Shown here: positions 43,133-54,600 of the stretch, piece by piece
Layout of the letters: each line of letters starts with the position of its first letter
How positions within the stretch are numbered: the first letter of the stretch is position 1
NCBI GenBank assembly: GCA_030161315.1
Contig: BSQW01000001.1
Span: forward strand, 34,160,288-34,224,287
Direction of reading: 5' to 3'
From: Eutrema japonicum
Taxonomy: Eukaryota > Streptophyta > Magnoliopsida > Brassicales > Brassicaceae
Length of the DNA stretch: 64,000 nucleotides
Position numbers and translations under genes: made by a program
The notes under the pieces: generated by a model
What the model saw: the letters and a program-made list of their open reading frames with translations, nothing else
The model's database searches: none
What the model was told of the DNA's origin: nothing

Positions 43133-43440
43133 CCACTATAAGAAAGAGATCCCGATGGCTGAATCAAGAACCACCGACGTCACCATTTAACCTTCAATAA
43201 ATCACCACCTAGAGATGTAGATCTCTCCAACCATCACACTCCTTTAACAGTGGAAGATGAGACTTTTCTCAAGTGAAGAGAAGTATCCAAGGGGAAACCA
43301 TTGTTAAAAGCACCGCCGTCGGCGGAATTAGAGGGATTGAGATGATGAGAATAAGAGAGAAGAAGAAGAGAGAGAGAGGGGAAAGAGAAAAGAAAAAAAG
43401 AAGAAGAAGAGAGAGAGATAGAAGATGAGAATGAAGATAA

Positions 43441-44100
43441 AATAGAAGAGAAAGAGAATATGAGTCTAAACGATAGGTATTACTTTCGATCAGGTATAGG
43501 GGTATCTCTTTACATGATGAGCAGTATCATCGAACAGTGACGCAAATTCCCTACTTAATTTTGATCATGTTAATATATATATAGTAGATGTTGCAATTTC
43601 TCTAAAATTATTTAATTAGAGATTAAAAAAATAGAGTAATAGCATCAAGTGCTATTAAATAACTGCCATATTAGGTCAGACCTTTGACAACTATTAGGCA
43701 CGAACTGTTCACCAAAAAAGACATTGTTACCCCTCCGACTACACAAAAGGTAATAGATGTAATCTAGTGAGATGACGTAAGAAATTAGAGGGACCCACCA
43801 AGACCGTGTCAGTAAACAAAATCGCTGATAGATATTGTTTACTAATTTTTTTTCAAAATGAATCAATCATTATCCCGGGTAAAGTCGAGAAAGTGAAAAG
43901 TCTATCCTTTAAGGGGGTTTTTTCAGATTTCTTTGAGAAGAAAAACAGTTCTTCTTCATCGGTTTTTCCCTAAACTCTTGATTTTTATGTTCATTAACGA
44001 GATCCCCAAAAAAAATCGATTGAATCCCGTCAGAGTTCCTCGGTGAGGTTTAGAGTTGAGTTATTATTCGCTGTCACCCCTAACCGGAAACGCCGTCTAA
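43441..44100. other. Intergenic region between two divergent MULE genes
   Basis: No coding sequence is seen. It is AT-rich and would contain the promoters of the minus-strand gene to the left and the DUF1985 gene to the right. A CTTTGAGAAGAAAAACAGTTCTTC leader-like stretch is at 43930. Confidence 0.45.
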
Positions 44101-46275
44101 AATATACGTTATCTCTGACATCGAAGTCGCTCTCGACGACAGAGAACGAGAATTCATGACGAAAACTCAGTTTGGAAAACTGTTTGAATTCTCCGGTCAA
44201 CCTGGGTGGTATGGCGCTTTCGGCTTGTTCACGCTAACGCGGATGCTGGATGTGAAAAAAGAAAACGAGATCTGGATTCTTTTTGCAGGAAAATCCATAT
44301 TATTTTCTCTCAGAGAGTTTAAGATCATCACCGGTCTTAACTGCGGCAAATACACGACTATAGAGAAGAGACCGCATGTTATTCCCGACTTCTACTAGAC
44401 TATGTTTGGAGCTGAGAAAGAAACCCCGATCGAACGTGCCATCGAGATTTTGCTAAATAGGTACGTCGAGGACCCTCAGATGCGGCTGCGGTATGCGTGC
44501 CTTGCTATCGTTGATGCCATTCTGGTCCCCTCTATCGTTTTCCTGGGGAAGGCTGTCATTTTATGTGATGATGACTTCACTTAAAGAAAGGGATTTAGCG
44601 CAGATTGCACTTGCCAATGTTGTCGTGTCAGGCCTTTTTCCAGCACTTCAAATGGTTGTGTTAGAGGTTGTGCCATCCATTCAAGAGGACAGTGATTACT
44701 CGGACGAGGAGGATAGCCGTGCAGAGAGGGATGTTGTTCTTGGTTGTATCTTGAAAGATTCAGTCCAGTTGAACAAAGCTAGAGTTCTTGACGCGGAGGA
44801 GGAGGTATTTTATTGTTTCTATTTGTTTATCGGCAGCTCTGGTTTTGGGTAGTCGTTTTTGGCACTGTGAACCTGTTGATAACCATGTTAGAATATCATT
44901 TGGTAATTGGGTTAGCGTTGTAAAACAAGATAATCGTGTTGCAGCTTATTTTGTTAGTTCATCTCAACCATGCAAACTAGTTATCGGGGTAGCTGGTTTA
45001 ATAGTTTGATAATTGTAATGTGGACCTGTTGATAAATATGTTAAATGAGTGTACGATAAATGAGTTAGCATGTAAGAGGTACTTTATCGTTTTTTGTTAT
45101 TTATATGCATCCCTGGTTTTGGAAAGTGGAATTTTGGTAATGTGAACCTGTTGATAAACATATTAGAATAGCGCATGGTAATTGGTTTAGTGTAGGATAA
45201 CAAGGATAATCGTGTTGCATCTCATTTTGTTAGTTCCTGGTGACAAACATGTTAAATGAGGGTACGCTAACTGAGTTAGCATATATAACAAGCATAATCG
45301 AATTGCATGTCATATTGTTATTTCATCAACATGCATGCCATCAAGTTAGCACTTATTTATTTTATTGAATGTAGGTTGATGTGGAAACGATAATACATCC
45401 GGATGTTTAATTCAACCCGGAAGAGGAAGACTTATCTTGGAGCAATGATGAGGTAGATGAAAGTGTGGATCATATGATGAGGCTCGTGAACAAAGGTTAT
45501 GAGTTCAAGAACGAAATGTTTGGCCCTGGTCTTACACCCGATCAGGTTGTAGGAGAGGGGGTAGGAAGTCGAAGCTAGCGGTTAACAAGAAGGGCAAAGG
45601 CAAGATGAGGAAGTCTGCTGGAATTTCCCGTGCCGGGGCATCGTCGTCAACATCTGCGCACGTTGACGATAATTTTGGGAGGGTTACGGAGGAGAAAATA
45701 CGGTCCATCGTTGCGAATATGCTTGCTTCTAACTACAAGAATATAGAAGCCCTGTTAATTGCTAACAATCGCAAGATTATAGATGGCGTAACCGACTGAT
45801 ATATTAACCACACCCCTCTCGAGGTTAACCTTGATGCGGGAGCTACCACTATGGGTCCAACAAATGTTAGGAAAAGACGTCGTGATGATCCCACTAAGCC
45901 AACTGTCAACCACTCATCCCCGCTTTAGAACTTTCCAGACAATTATGGTCCAAGATCCCCCACCCTTGGTGGAGACGGCAACGAAAACAGTGGAGTAAAC
46001 CCTATTGGGATTCCCCCAGGCTTTCCATCGGTCGAGGAGATTGTATCCCAATACGGAGGTCGTTCCATTTTGGTCGAGGCAGATGTCCCCAACAACTGTG
46101 GTGAAGCTAAGGATGGTGAAGAGATTGGACTCCAAACGGACACCCAGCGGAAGGTATTTCAATCCCACAACGTAATTTTGATGTTAGATGTTTAGTAGTC
46201 AAGCTTACTAAACACAAGATATGTTGTATTTTACGTAACGTTCCGTGCACAACTTGCACAAGACTTACCGCCTGC

Positions 46276-46280
46276 CTCAC
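46276..46280. other. Target-site duplication (ctcac) of the solo LTR, left copy
   Basis: ctcac at 46276-46280 is repeated at 47448-47452 immediately after the LTR. Confidence 0.9.
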
Positions 46281-47447
46281 TGATATATCATGATTTTTAC
46301 CTTGTTTAAACCATGATATAAGTCCCATTTATAGAGTCTTTATATTATTTTGGAGTCTTTTAGAGTCTTTTACAGGTTTTAGCACAATTGGAGCATTATT
46401 GGAGATATTGAAGTTTTATGGATCGTTCTGGAGCAAAACTGAAATCTGGTGACTAAGTGCCCCATCGAAATGTCAAGCATCGATCGATACCTCCTTGGTA
46501 TCGATCGACACCCATCGAGGAGATTACGAGTCGCGACTTTTAATAAAGTTTGAAGAATTGCAGAATTTGCCCATAAGACTTTAATATTTACAAGAAGACC
46601 CCAATTCGTGTTTAGACTATTTAATTAGGTTTTACAGCCACTTTAATGGCTACGCATTATTTTACTTTGGATTTGTGAGAGAGATTTTGAAGGGAGACAA
46701 GTCTGAAACTATGTTCATCCGAGAGAAGATTTCGAACCCTTTTGTTACTCTTTCTTATTATTTATTTGAGTACTTATTCAGTCATGTTTATTGATTCAAT
46801 CTCCATGTCTGAGTAGATCTCTTGTTAGGTTTGGGGTTTTCTCATAGGGATTTCTTTGAATGCTAGGTTGATTAGTTGTTTAGGGTTCACAATCTGAATT
46901 AGTTCTTCACCTTAGGTTGTTCTCAAAGCTAATTTTGGATTAATCACCTAGAACTTAGATCATAGGATAATTGATTATGTACGAGAGTGCAATTAATTAC
47001 CTGACAGAACTTAGGGTGAGCAAAATAACTATTCGCAAGGAGATTTGGTTTAGTTGTTTTGTGAACAAATCAAACTTGAACTAAAAGCTGGTTTATACTT
47101 AAGGATTCGCAAAGAGATTTGGAATTCTAGGATTTAGACTTAGATAGTTTTCGCAGCGAGAGTTGGTTAGCTATACTTTAGTGATTTGAGTTCAAGAACC
47201 GTGCGTAACCTGAACCCTAATTTGTTAGTTTATCTGCATTCATTGATTTCCTGAGAAATACCTTGAACCTATATTCTCTCCATCGAATTTACAACACTTT
47301 TAATTGCATACTTGTTTTCAATTACATCTTTTGATTTAGCTTAATTCGGATCTATATAATCTACTGTGTTATTTCTTGAGTTCTTGTGTTCGACCCCTGA
47401 TATACAACTGCTTTAGTACTTTTTAGGGTATTAATTTGAGCATATCA
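46281..47447 (+). repeat. Solo Athila-like LTR
   Basis: This 1167 bp LTR starts TGATATATCATGATTTTTACC and ends GAGCATATCA. It is flanked by a perfect 5 bp duplication ctcac, with no internal region. It shares all blocks with 4307-5435, including two ATCGATCGATACC-type palindromes near 46482 and 46500. It arose by recombination between the two LTRs of a full element and interrupts the DUF1985-Ulp1 gene. Confidence 0.95.
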
Positions 47448-49430
47448 CTCACGCCAATCAAAAGGTTGTCAAGATGATGCAACCCATGAGGACAACCCAA
47501 TGAAAGTATTAATAGTAACATTTAACAAATATGTTGTCAGTTGTGCTTTGTTGCTTTGGTTACTAGTTAATGACAACATCGCAACGGCACATGAAAATAC
47601 TTAGTACTGACAATCTTCATGAACTCCCATACTACCTAGGATCCTCAGCACCCCCCCCCCCCACCGTTCCAAAATACGTCAGCAAATGATCCCGGAGAGC
47701 TTACAACCGAAGAGCATGTGCAAAACAATATTTTTAGTGGTTTCGTAATTTTTGACCGTTATTAAAGTTAACGATCAAGTTTGAATTAAATAGAGTTCTT
47801 GCCCCCAGGTGTCTGCGAATGGTTTGACAAATCGGGGTAGATGATGTATATGTGGTTGGAGATGGTAGTGACGAAGTAAGGCTGTGTTAATTTATTTTTA
47901 CAAATGTTATGTTAACTACACATAGTTAACTAAGTCTACATACGTAATGAACATTTTTAACGTGCTAATTTTGATTGTTAACTTAGCTCCTACATGAGAA
48001 TCCACCCAATTCAGGCTCATCCGGCAAAGTGAAAAGCGAGAAATTCAAGGTCAGAGACTTCATAAAATAACTGGATAATCACGTTAACGCATTCGGTTGA
48101 TAACTAAATTAGCAATTACATATGTTTAGTATTACTCTATTAACACAACTTTCATTGTCTTCACATGACATTGCCCCGAAACCATTTTTATCCGGCAAAG
48201 GTCTCAGCGGAGACCCAAAGGTAAGCCCAACCTGGTAAACCAATTTCCCGACAACTATATTACGTATCTAACATATGTTTGCGCCTTTTTAGGATGGGAA
48301 TCTGAATCCCCATGACTCACCTACTAGAGATGAAACGGATGATTAGACTCCATCCGCCGTAGAATGGTGAAAAATGTTCCCAATTGGAGCCAGAACCGAC
48401 GAGGAAAAGCAAACGAGCGCGAATGATTTGAACTCGGATTGAAAGTCCATACGAATGTGAGGAGCACATAAAGTCTATGTTTGCTCACACTCCTCCTCAT
48501 GCTAATCTCGATGACGATGACAATGTACAATACTAAGAGGCCATGAAGTCCTTGAAAGGGTTAGTTAATCATTATATTTTATATCATTCTTAAAATACCA
48601 TGTTGCATTATAACTTTGTTAACATTGTTATAATGGTTAGCATGCCTATTTCTGTTGGTGAGGGTATCCAGGTGACGGTCAAATATATCAACGAATTGGT
48701 TGCCATACAGAAATCAATGCCTGCAAAGGTTTCAAATTATTTTATTTCTACTTTATTCATAATAAATCATTAGTACATTTTAAGTTATCCCCGACTTTTG
48801 TTTCTTGACACATGTAATGGACGCTCTATGTAGAATCGCTAGGCACCTGCTGAGGCTCGATTCTCGCAAGCCCAAAGTTGATGTTTTGGATACCAAGTTT
48901 GTGTCCTTGCTAATAAAGTTGTACCCAAGATTTAACAAGACTGTCAACAAGAATGAATTTAAATTCCCCAAACATGTCATCAACAATGGACATCACGCGC
49001 CCAACTGTTCACGGATGTTGACTACCTCTACCTTCCTTTCAACATGGGCATCAAACATTGGATGTTCCTTGGGGTTGACCACTTTTCCTCGAAGATCATA
49101 GTACTCGACTGCAACGCCAACCTTAGATCCGATGCCAGCATGTTGTCAAAAATCTGCCTCATAGCAATCATTCTGCCGTTTTTGTTGAGAGAAGTGGCGT
49201 TGAACGAACATATGAGCCAAGTTTCTAGCACTTAGTTTGAGATTGACCGAATTGCTATTGTCCCCAGGATCACATCCACCCATGACAGTGGTATGGTCTC
49301 GTTTTTCTAATGCTTGACCATGCCATCTTTGGAATGCATGCGTGTGTAGATTATGACCTTTCAAATGTGGAGATGGATACGAAGAAACTAACCATGGTCC
49401 TCATTGAGACATGGAAGCAGTAGTTGATTT

Positions 49431-50283
49431 CATGATTAATGTCCATTTCCTTGTATTTTCGGTCCCTTTAACTTTGTTGAGTAGATAAATTGTTAAAACC
49501 CTCTGCTTAATGACTATGTCATGTATCTCCTAACTTGTTTGTTTGCACTCTCCTTGGATGTTCTTATTTCACGTTTTAAATACTGTTAGTTGATAAGATA
49601 GTTAGTTCTGACTTATCGTAGATAACAATGTTAACGCCCCAAGCTAAAAATGTTAACGGATATTAATATATTTGTTTTCAGCTATTCGAATGGTTCATGT
49701 TAACCATCTGGCCTAACAATGTTAACGATGATTTCAAACATTTATTTAACAAGGGTACCGTTACCAAACGTATAACATAACTTTCTTTATAGAGAAGCTG
49801 TTATATGTAACATACTCTTTCATTTATGGCTTAAGCATTGTTTCACTGATGGTGGTCAAATTTTTACATAATTTAAAACATCTTCAACACTACGTAGCCG
49901 TCAATATAAAAGAACAAAAAGAGACGGCTACCTACCTTATTTATCTACAATTATGAAACAACGGGATGGCTATAACCACCACTCACTATCTAAAGAGCCA
50001 ACCATAATTTAACAAAATATAGTGCATAAGCAATTATCCATTCAAGCTGCTAGACCCCCTGCATAATGGATGACCAAATGTCAAAACCAAAACCAATATG
50101 TTTATTTTGAGTTAATAATAGATTTAGTAATGATTTTTTACCAGCAAGGGGAATTTGCAGGTCCAACGGTTGTGGCCACAGCCGTGGCAGCGTGTGCACT
50201 TTCTCCATGAGATACGCTGAAAATGATGGGAGCGATAACATTTTACTTAAAGCACTAACCATATTCAAAACGTCCAACTTTCT
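49431..50283. other. Spacer between the convergent MULE genes
   Basis: AT-rich with several GTTAAC and GTTATC words (49,630-49,770). No gene is recognised. Confidence 0.5.
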
Positions 50284-50392
50284 CTATGTATAACGATAAA
50301 CTAGTTATCATAGTTACATCTATGTATACCGATAAACTAGTTAACATAGTTACCTATATGTATACCGATAAACTAGTTAACATAGTTACCTT
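50284..50392. repeat. Short tandem repeat, about 36-42 bp unit, three copies, carrying GTTAAC/GATAAACTAG
   Basis: Units contain TATGTATA(A/C)CGATAAACTA, then GTTA(T/A)CATAGTTAC. They lie just downstream of the minus-strand MURA gene. Confidence 0.88.
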
Positions 50393-50409
50393 AAATTCTC
50401 CAAGGGATG

Positions 50410-53400
50410 AGATTCATTGCTTATGCGGCCTGCCCGGTGGGCGACGAACAACCGGATGTTCTAGCTTTCCTCCGCCAACATCCTCATGCCTTGGTTCTAG
50501 GTGATCCATATCTGGGACCGGCATTATTTTCCCGCGGTACGCCATCTTGCGATACTCGGTTGTGTAGTGTATACCAACCAAACTATCAACACGGATGCCT
50601 TCACGCATTGCACCCGTTATAGCATGGCAACAAGGTATGTGTACGAGCTGAAACTCCCTGCAAGGGAAACTTCGCTCCCATAGGTGCACCGCGTATGCGA
50701 AGTCATATTCATCATGTATCTCATACAATCCATCACCTAATCGTTAAACAAAATGGCAATGCATTGTTAGCATAGTAGATAAATAATAATGTTATCAGTA
50801 GGTAGTTTAACATTGTTAGCATTTATTAAAAGTATATAATACCTATTTTCATCACAAAATAATCAGAGGACTTATGGAAACCTTCAATCAGCATCTCTTG
50901 TATTTTTGGATTGACCACATCCTACTCTTGTTCTGCAAACTCCCTCCTTAGGGCAAACAAGGAAACCATAGTAGTACGTATTGTTTCAAGAGTGGAGATG
51001 GTGAGGTATTCGCGACACATCGACATAGCTTTGTTTAAACACTCCGAAATATTGCTTGTCATCATGTTGTATCGCTCCCCCACAAAGTGAGACATTGTCC
51101 AATGATCGAAACCAATCCTTTCTAGATAGTCGGCGCATTTATTTTTGATAACTTTTATTTCCGCAAAAGTTTTGTCCAACTCACTTAGGCGTACGCACGC
51201 GCAGTCTGTGAGACGAGTTTGCTCAAATGCTAGGACTTGAACAGATTGACGACATTTTGCTGAAGATTGACAACACACGCCCCATGGGATGACATCGGAT
51301 AGACCTGTACATAGTTACCCAACGTGGCAACAATGTTAACAGGGGATGATTTATAACCTTGTTAACACCATAAAATAACAACGGTTGTCTAATAAACCCT
51401 TATCGTTAAAAATTTTTACCCCAAGCTAGTTGTAAGTGAAGGTAACCGACGCTAACCTTCTGAATGCTGGCGTATATCGACGCGTGGCGGTCTAAGATGA
51501 AGACTAGATCATGCTCATCTGGTACTATGTCGCTTAGCTTCTGAAGGAACCACTCCCACGAGTAATCGTTCTCATTGTTAACAATGGCAAATCCCAGGGG
51601 GAAATTCTTGAAATTCTCGTCCTGCGCACTGGCTGCCATTAGACAACCTCCATAACGGCCACTTAAATGTGCAGCATCGATGACGATAACTTTTATCATG
51701 TAACGATTACCGCGAGTGAATGCGTCTAGAGAGAAAAATATGTATTTAAAACGCACAATCCCAGTAGGACTTGTCTCCGCCTCCAAGGCCACCAGCGAGT
51801 TTGGATTTGTTGACTGTAGTTTCGAAAAATAAGGTTCTACCAATGCGAAACTTCTTGAGGCGGTCCTCATAACATTATCCATATCTATCTCATTTGCCCT
51901 CTACGCTTTCCAATAACTAACGTGGAGGCTGTAATCTTTACTTAGCAGCCGACGAAGATCACATGCTCTCGGCCCGTTCATGCCTAGGCCATAACACTCT
52001 CGCACCATATTTCCAATTACCGCAGTGAAGGCCACGTGGTGGGAATCACCCCTCGGGTCCACACTACAAGTGTGTTGATGGGTGGCAGACATTATTTCAT
52101 AACGTTCAATGTCCTCCATCCTAACGGCGTATACTTTCCATGGACACGTAGTCCCGACGCACATAAAGATGACGTTTCTGGGACATGACTAGACGCACAT
52201 GAAATGAAACCTACGACTAATTGCATGTAGTGTCAGCTTCAACTTGAAATCATCTTGTGTCTTAAATATTCGCCCCACATATATATCATCCCCCTCGTAA
52301 CGAGTGTCCATGATTCCCCGCGCCAAAGCATCTGGTGGTAATAAATGGCGTTAACATATCACGATAACATTTCATTATGGGATTGTTAACGTAAAATGTT
52401 AACGTTAACAAATCATACCTTCATCTACGAGATCATCAAAGTATGGAGGGGCGTCTCTTTCGTGCAAGGCTGGTTCAATTCTCGCTTCTCCCCTAACATT
52501 AGGTTCGTAAGTCATTCTAACCGGGTTACCGGACAAAAAAACTGGTGTGTAATTCATTGTTTCCCCATTACCCGATAATGGAAGAGGTGGGTCCCTTGAC
52601 GATGACTCAATCTCAGCGTTTTGAATCTCCCTTTCTGTTGCAACCCTTTTCCCCTTCTTCGATGTGCCAACTGTGCGGGATCGATCACGGTTTGTTCTCT
52701 CTTCTTGTAGTGCCGCAGGCACTACTGGGTCTGGAATGGCGTCCGCGAATAAGCGTGAAATCAGGTCCTCACCTATACAACACTAAACGTTTAGGAACAT
52801 AGCAAACATGTGTTTATGATCAATAGTATATGATATTTCTATCCTTACCTATTAGAGATATACGCATCTCAATTTCCTCCCGTGATTCCATAAGTTCATA
52901 TTGCGAGAAATAGAAACTACTTGTTAAAGGAGGGAATGATGTCGAAGATGATAATGAGCTAACCGATAATATACTTGGTTGGGTTTGTTGAACATTTAAC
53001 TCTCTGTCTCTTTCAACGTACGGTACTGCCAGAGTTAGCTGTAACCCGACATCTCAACATCCCGTTGGGATAATGTTGCCATCCGTTATTCCATCAACCT
53101 CCATACGATAAATTCCAGACGACGTATGGTTGATGGCATTTTCACCCCCGTCATATGTTGCCTTACCCAAAGGGGTAGGTGGCCCATGTTAGAGTCGCCA
53201 AAGATCATAAACATCTCTGGGAAGGTCAGTTGGCCCGCTCCCCCCCTTGTGGCCCTTCCTCGCCGCTGGGATGACGTTGGTTTCTTGATAACAGTCATGC
53301 CGAGTTTTTGATGATTAAGTTAGCAACGCAAACCAATCATTAATAAAATAGCTAAATTATCTTGCTAACTCGGTTACCTTTGCCTTTATGTGTTGAAGTT

Positions 53401-54225
53401 TCTCTTCAAGCAGAAACGGGTTCCAGATTCTCCGCATCCGTCATGTGGTTGCAGTAATTGTCGCCCCCGTCTATCGTTGCCCTACCAAATGGGCCAAGTA
53501 GTCCGTGAAACAGTCGCCAAAGTTCGGAAATATCACGGGGAAGGTCAGTCGCCTGGGTCACAACTATTGCCCCCCCCCCCCCCCCATCGTCGGGGAGAAT
53601 GTTTTGGTTTCTTGATAATAGACATGCATATCATTTGATACCTAGGTTAGCCACACAAGTCATTATTTGATAAATAGATTAGCGACACATTCATCTAACT
53701 TTGTTACATTTGCCTTTACTTCCCGTAGAGTCGGAACAAGTGATAAGTGGGCCCAAATTATTATAAGGGTTTATGTGTAAGTGAAATCCAGGTCCAAACT
53801 AATTAACCGACATATCAGTTGGACGGATAACTCCTGATTTATCTTTTAAGTCCATTACACTTCGAAAAGAGTTAACGTTCTTTTCGTGGGTACTATCCCG
53901 AACCTTAACCCTGAGAAACACCTCATGCAGGTCGGCTTTAATGGCTAGGAACAAAGATGCATCCTCGTCATCTAAAACATAGATTGGGGGCGATTTTTTC
54001 GAATATGGCTCTAGCCTCCAGTGAGGCCATTGGTATGTTATATCAATCTCTCGATGATGGTCAAGGTTCATTATCGCTCGGATGGCACCCTCCATTGACT
54101 GAAAGGTGTCACCTTCTTTCAGAATCAGGGAGTAGCTGAAAGTGTTCAAGTCTGCCTCGTGTTCCCAGCTTCCATCACTCCGTTTCCTTCACTCCCCCAC
54201 GAACTACACGAACTGTCATCGTCAT
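50410..54225 (-). pseudogene. MURA-like MULE transposase
   Basis: From about 54,225 the minus strand encodes an N-terminal region (TFQSMEGAIRAIMNLDHHREIDITYQW) at 53,790-54,150, with a frameshift near the start. Mid exons (53,300-52,405) are Ser/Arg-rich. The DNA-binding zinc region follows (CPWKVYAVRMEDIERYEIMSAT, HQHTC, 51,901-52,164). The MULE transposase core is at 51,406-51,882 (VIVIDAAHLSGRYGGCLMAA with the first Asp; LVFILDRHASIYASI with the second Asp). Later pieces are ERYNMMTSNISECLNKAM (50,922-51,278) and a SWIM-like region FQLVHIPCCHAI (50,414-50,728), where the first Cys pair is not intact. Stops at the exon ends and motif-rich introns separate these. It would excise and insert the element. 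The gene is degenerate. Confidence 0.82.
53140..53640. repeat. Local duplication inside the MURA gene
   Basis: The segment from CCCCCGTCATATGTTGCC (53145) to TTGGTTTCTTGATAACAGTC (53298) recurs, diverged, from CCCCCGTCTATCGTTGCC (53463) to TTGGTTTCTTGATAATAGAC (53625). The second copy has a C17-18 homopolymer at about 53568-53585. An exon therefore appears to have been duplicated. Confidence 0.75.
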
Positions 54226-54600
54226 CATATTGATTTTGGGGGGATTTCTGCAGTAGATTTTTGCAATTAGTGGATATTTTTCGAAGCGATAACTCAAATA
54301 ATGACTACACTACTAACATGTAACACCAATAAGAACGGATTATAGACATCAATGGCTTGATAACAAATGTAGCAATCATTAACAAGATTGAGTTACTTAC
54401 CCCTTTCATTGTCTTCTACAAATAGGTTTTTTCTTCCCAGATTTCAACCGCTTCTCAATTATTACAAGGCGACAACTATCAGAGTAATAAAGAACAAGAG
54501 GAATGTCTTTTTTAGAGCTCATACAGAACCTTCGCCCTCATATATAAAGGATATAACAATTTTTAATTAGTTTATTTAGTTTAGTTATCAACACAAGATT

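Larger units (their letters stand above)
40250..43440 (-). pseudogene. Unidentified MULE-borne gene, multi-exon, split by a CACTA insertion
   Basis: I do not recognise this gene. On the minus strand there are short open pieces with plausible splice borders: NPWMNPFKFVVVIGEV ending at 40783, NLKKRSNAEVEENRQEEQ (40505-40613, after an acceptor CTGTAG) and DKGERPPIFSHHGHVVNEVP (40250-40377, after CAG). The upstream part would lie between 43,135 and 43,440 and includes a pyrimidine-rich leader. The introns hold the GTTAAC/GATAAC motif. Its head faces the DUF1985 gene across 43.4-44.1 kb, so the two may share a promoter region. By position it could be the third gene known in VANDAL-type elements, but I see no homology to prove it. 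Confidence 0.4.
44156..49430 (+). pseudogene. DUF1985 - Ulp1 (C48 peptidase) gene of the MULE
   Basis: The first exon encodes a DUF1985 domain: FGKLFEFSGQPGWYGAFGLF, NEIWILFAGKSILFSLREFKIITGLNCG, then after a TAG near 44398 ETPIERAIEILLNRY and VDAILVPSIVFLGKAVI. A frameshift near 44580 leads to an acidic tail and a donor at 44800. The intron (44800-45373) is full of the GTTAAC/GATAAC motif. Exon 2 (from 45374) continues in several frames, and a solo LTR splits the gene at 46281-47447. The 3' part (48,800-49,430) shows an Ulp1-like fold: LYLPFNMGIKHWMFLGVDHF (catalytic His), IIVLDCNA (Asp) and a decayed DSG...CM region where the catalytic Cys motif should be. Ulp1 enzymes remove SUMO-type modifiers. 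Here the gene is dead. Confidence 0.75.
39100..54600. mobile_element. Large Mutator-like element (MULE) with DUF1985-Ulp1 and MURA genes
   Basis: A MURA-type transposase gene (minus, 50.4-54.2 kb), a DUF1985-Ulp1 gene (plus, 44.1-49.4 kb) and a third minus-strand gene (40.25-43.4 kb) share a common non-coding style. Spacers and introns are saturated with GTTAAC, GTTATC and GATAAC words. The element is interrupted by a non-autonomous CACTA and a solo LTR. I found no terminal inverted repeats, so both ends are estimates from where the motif field stops. Gene set and lack of obvious TIRs recall the VANDAL and Ulp1-bearing (Kaonashi-like) MULEs of Brassicaceae. All genes are damaged. Confidence 0.65.

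Noticed and set aside
39100..54600. Terminal inverted repeats of the MULE
   Set aside because: I compared the sequences around both estimated ends and saw no convincing inverted match or 9 bp duplication. The element may be of the non-TIR type or truncated.
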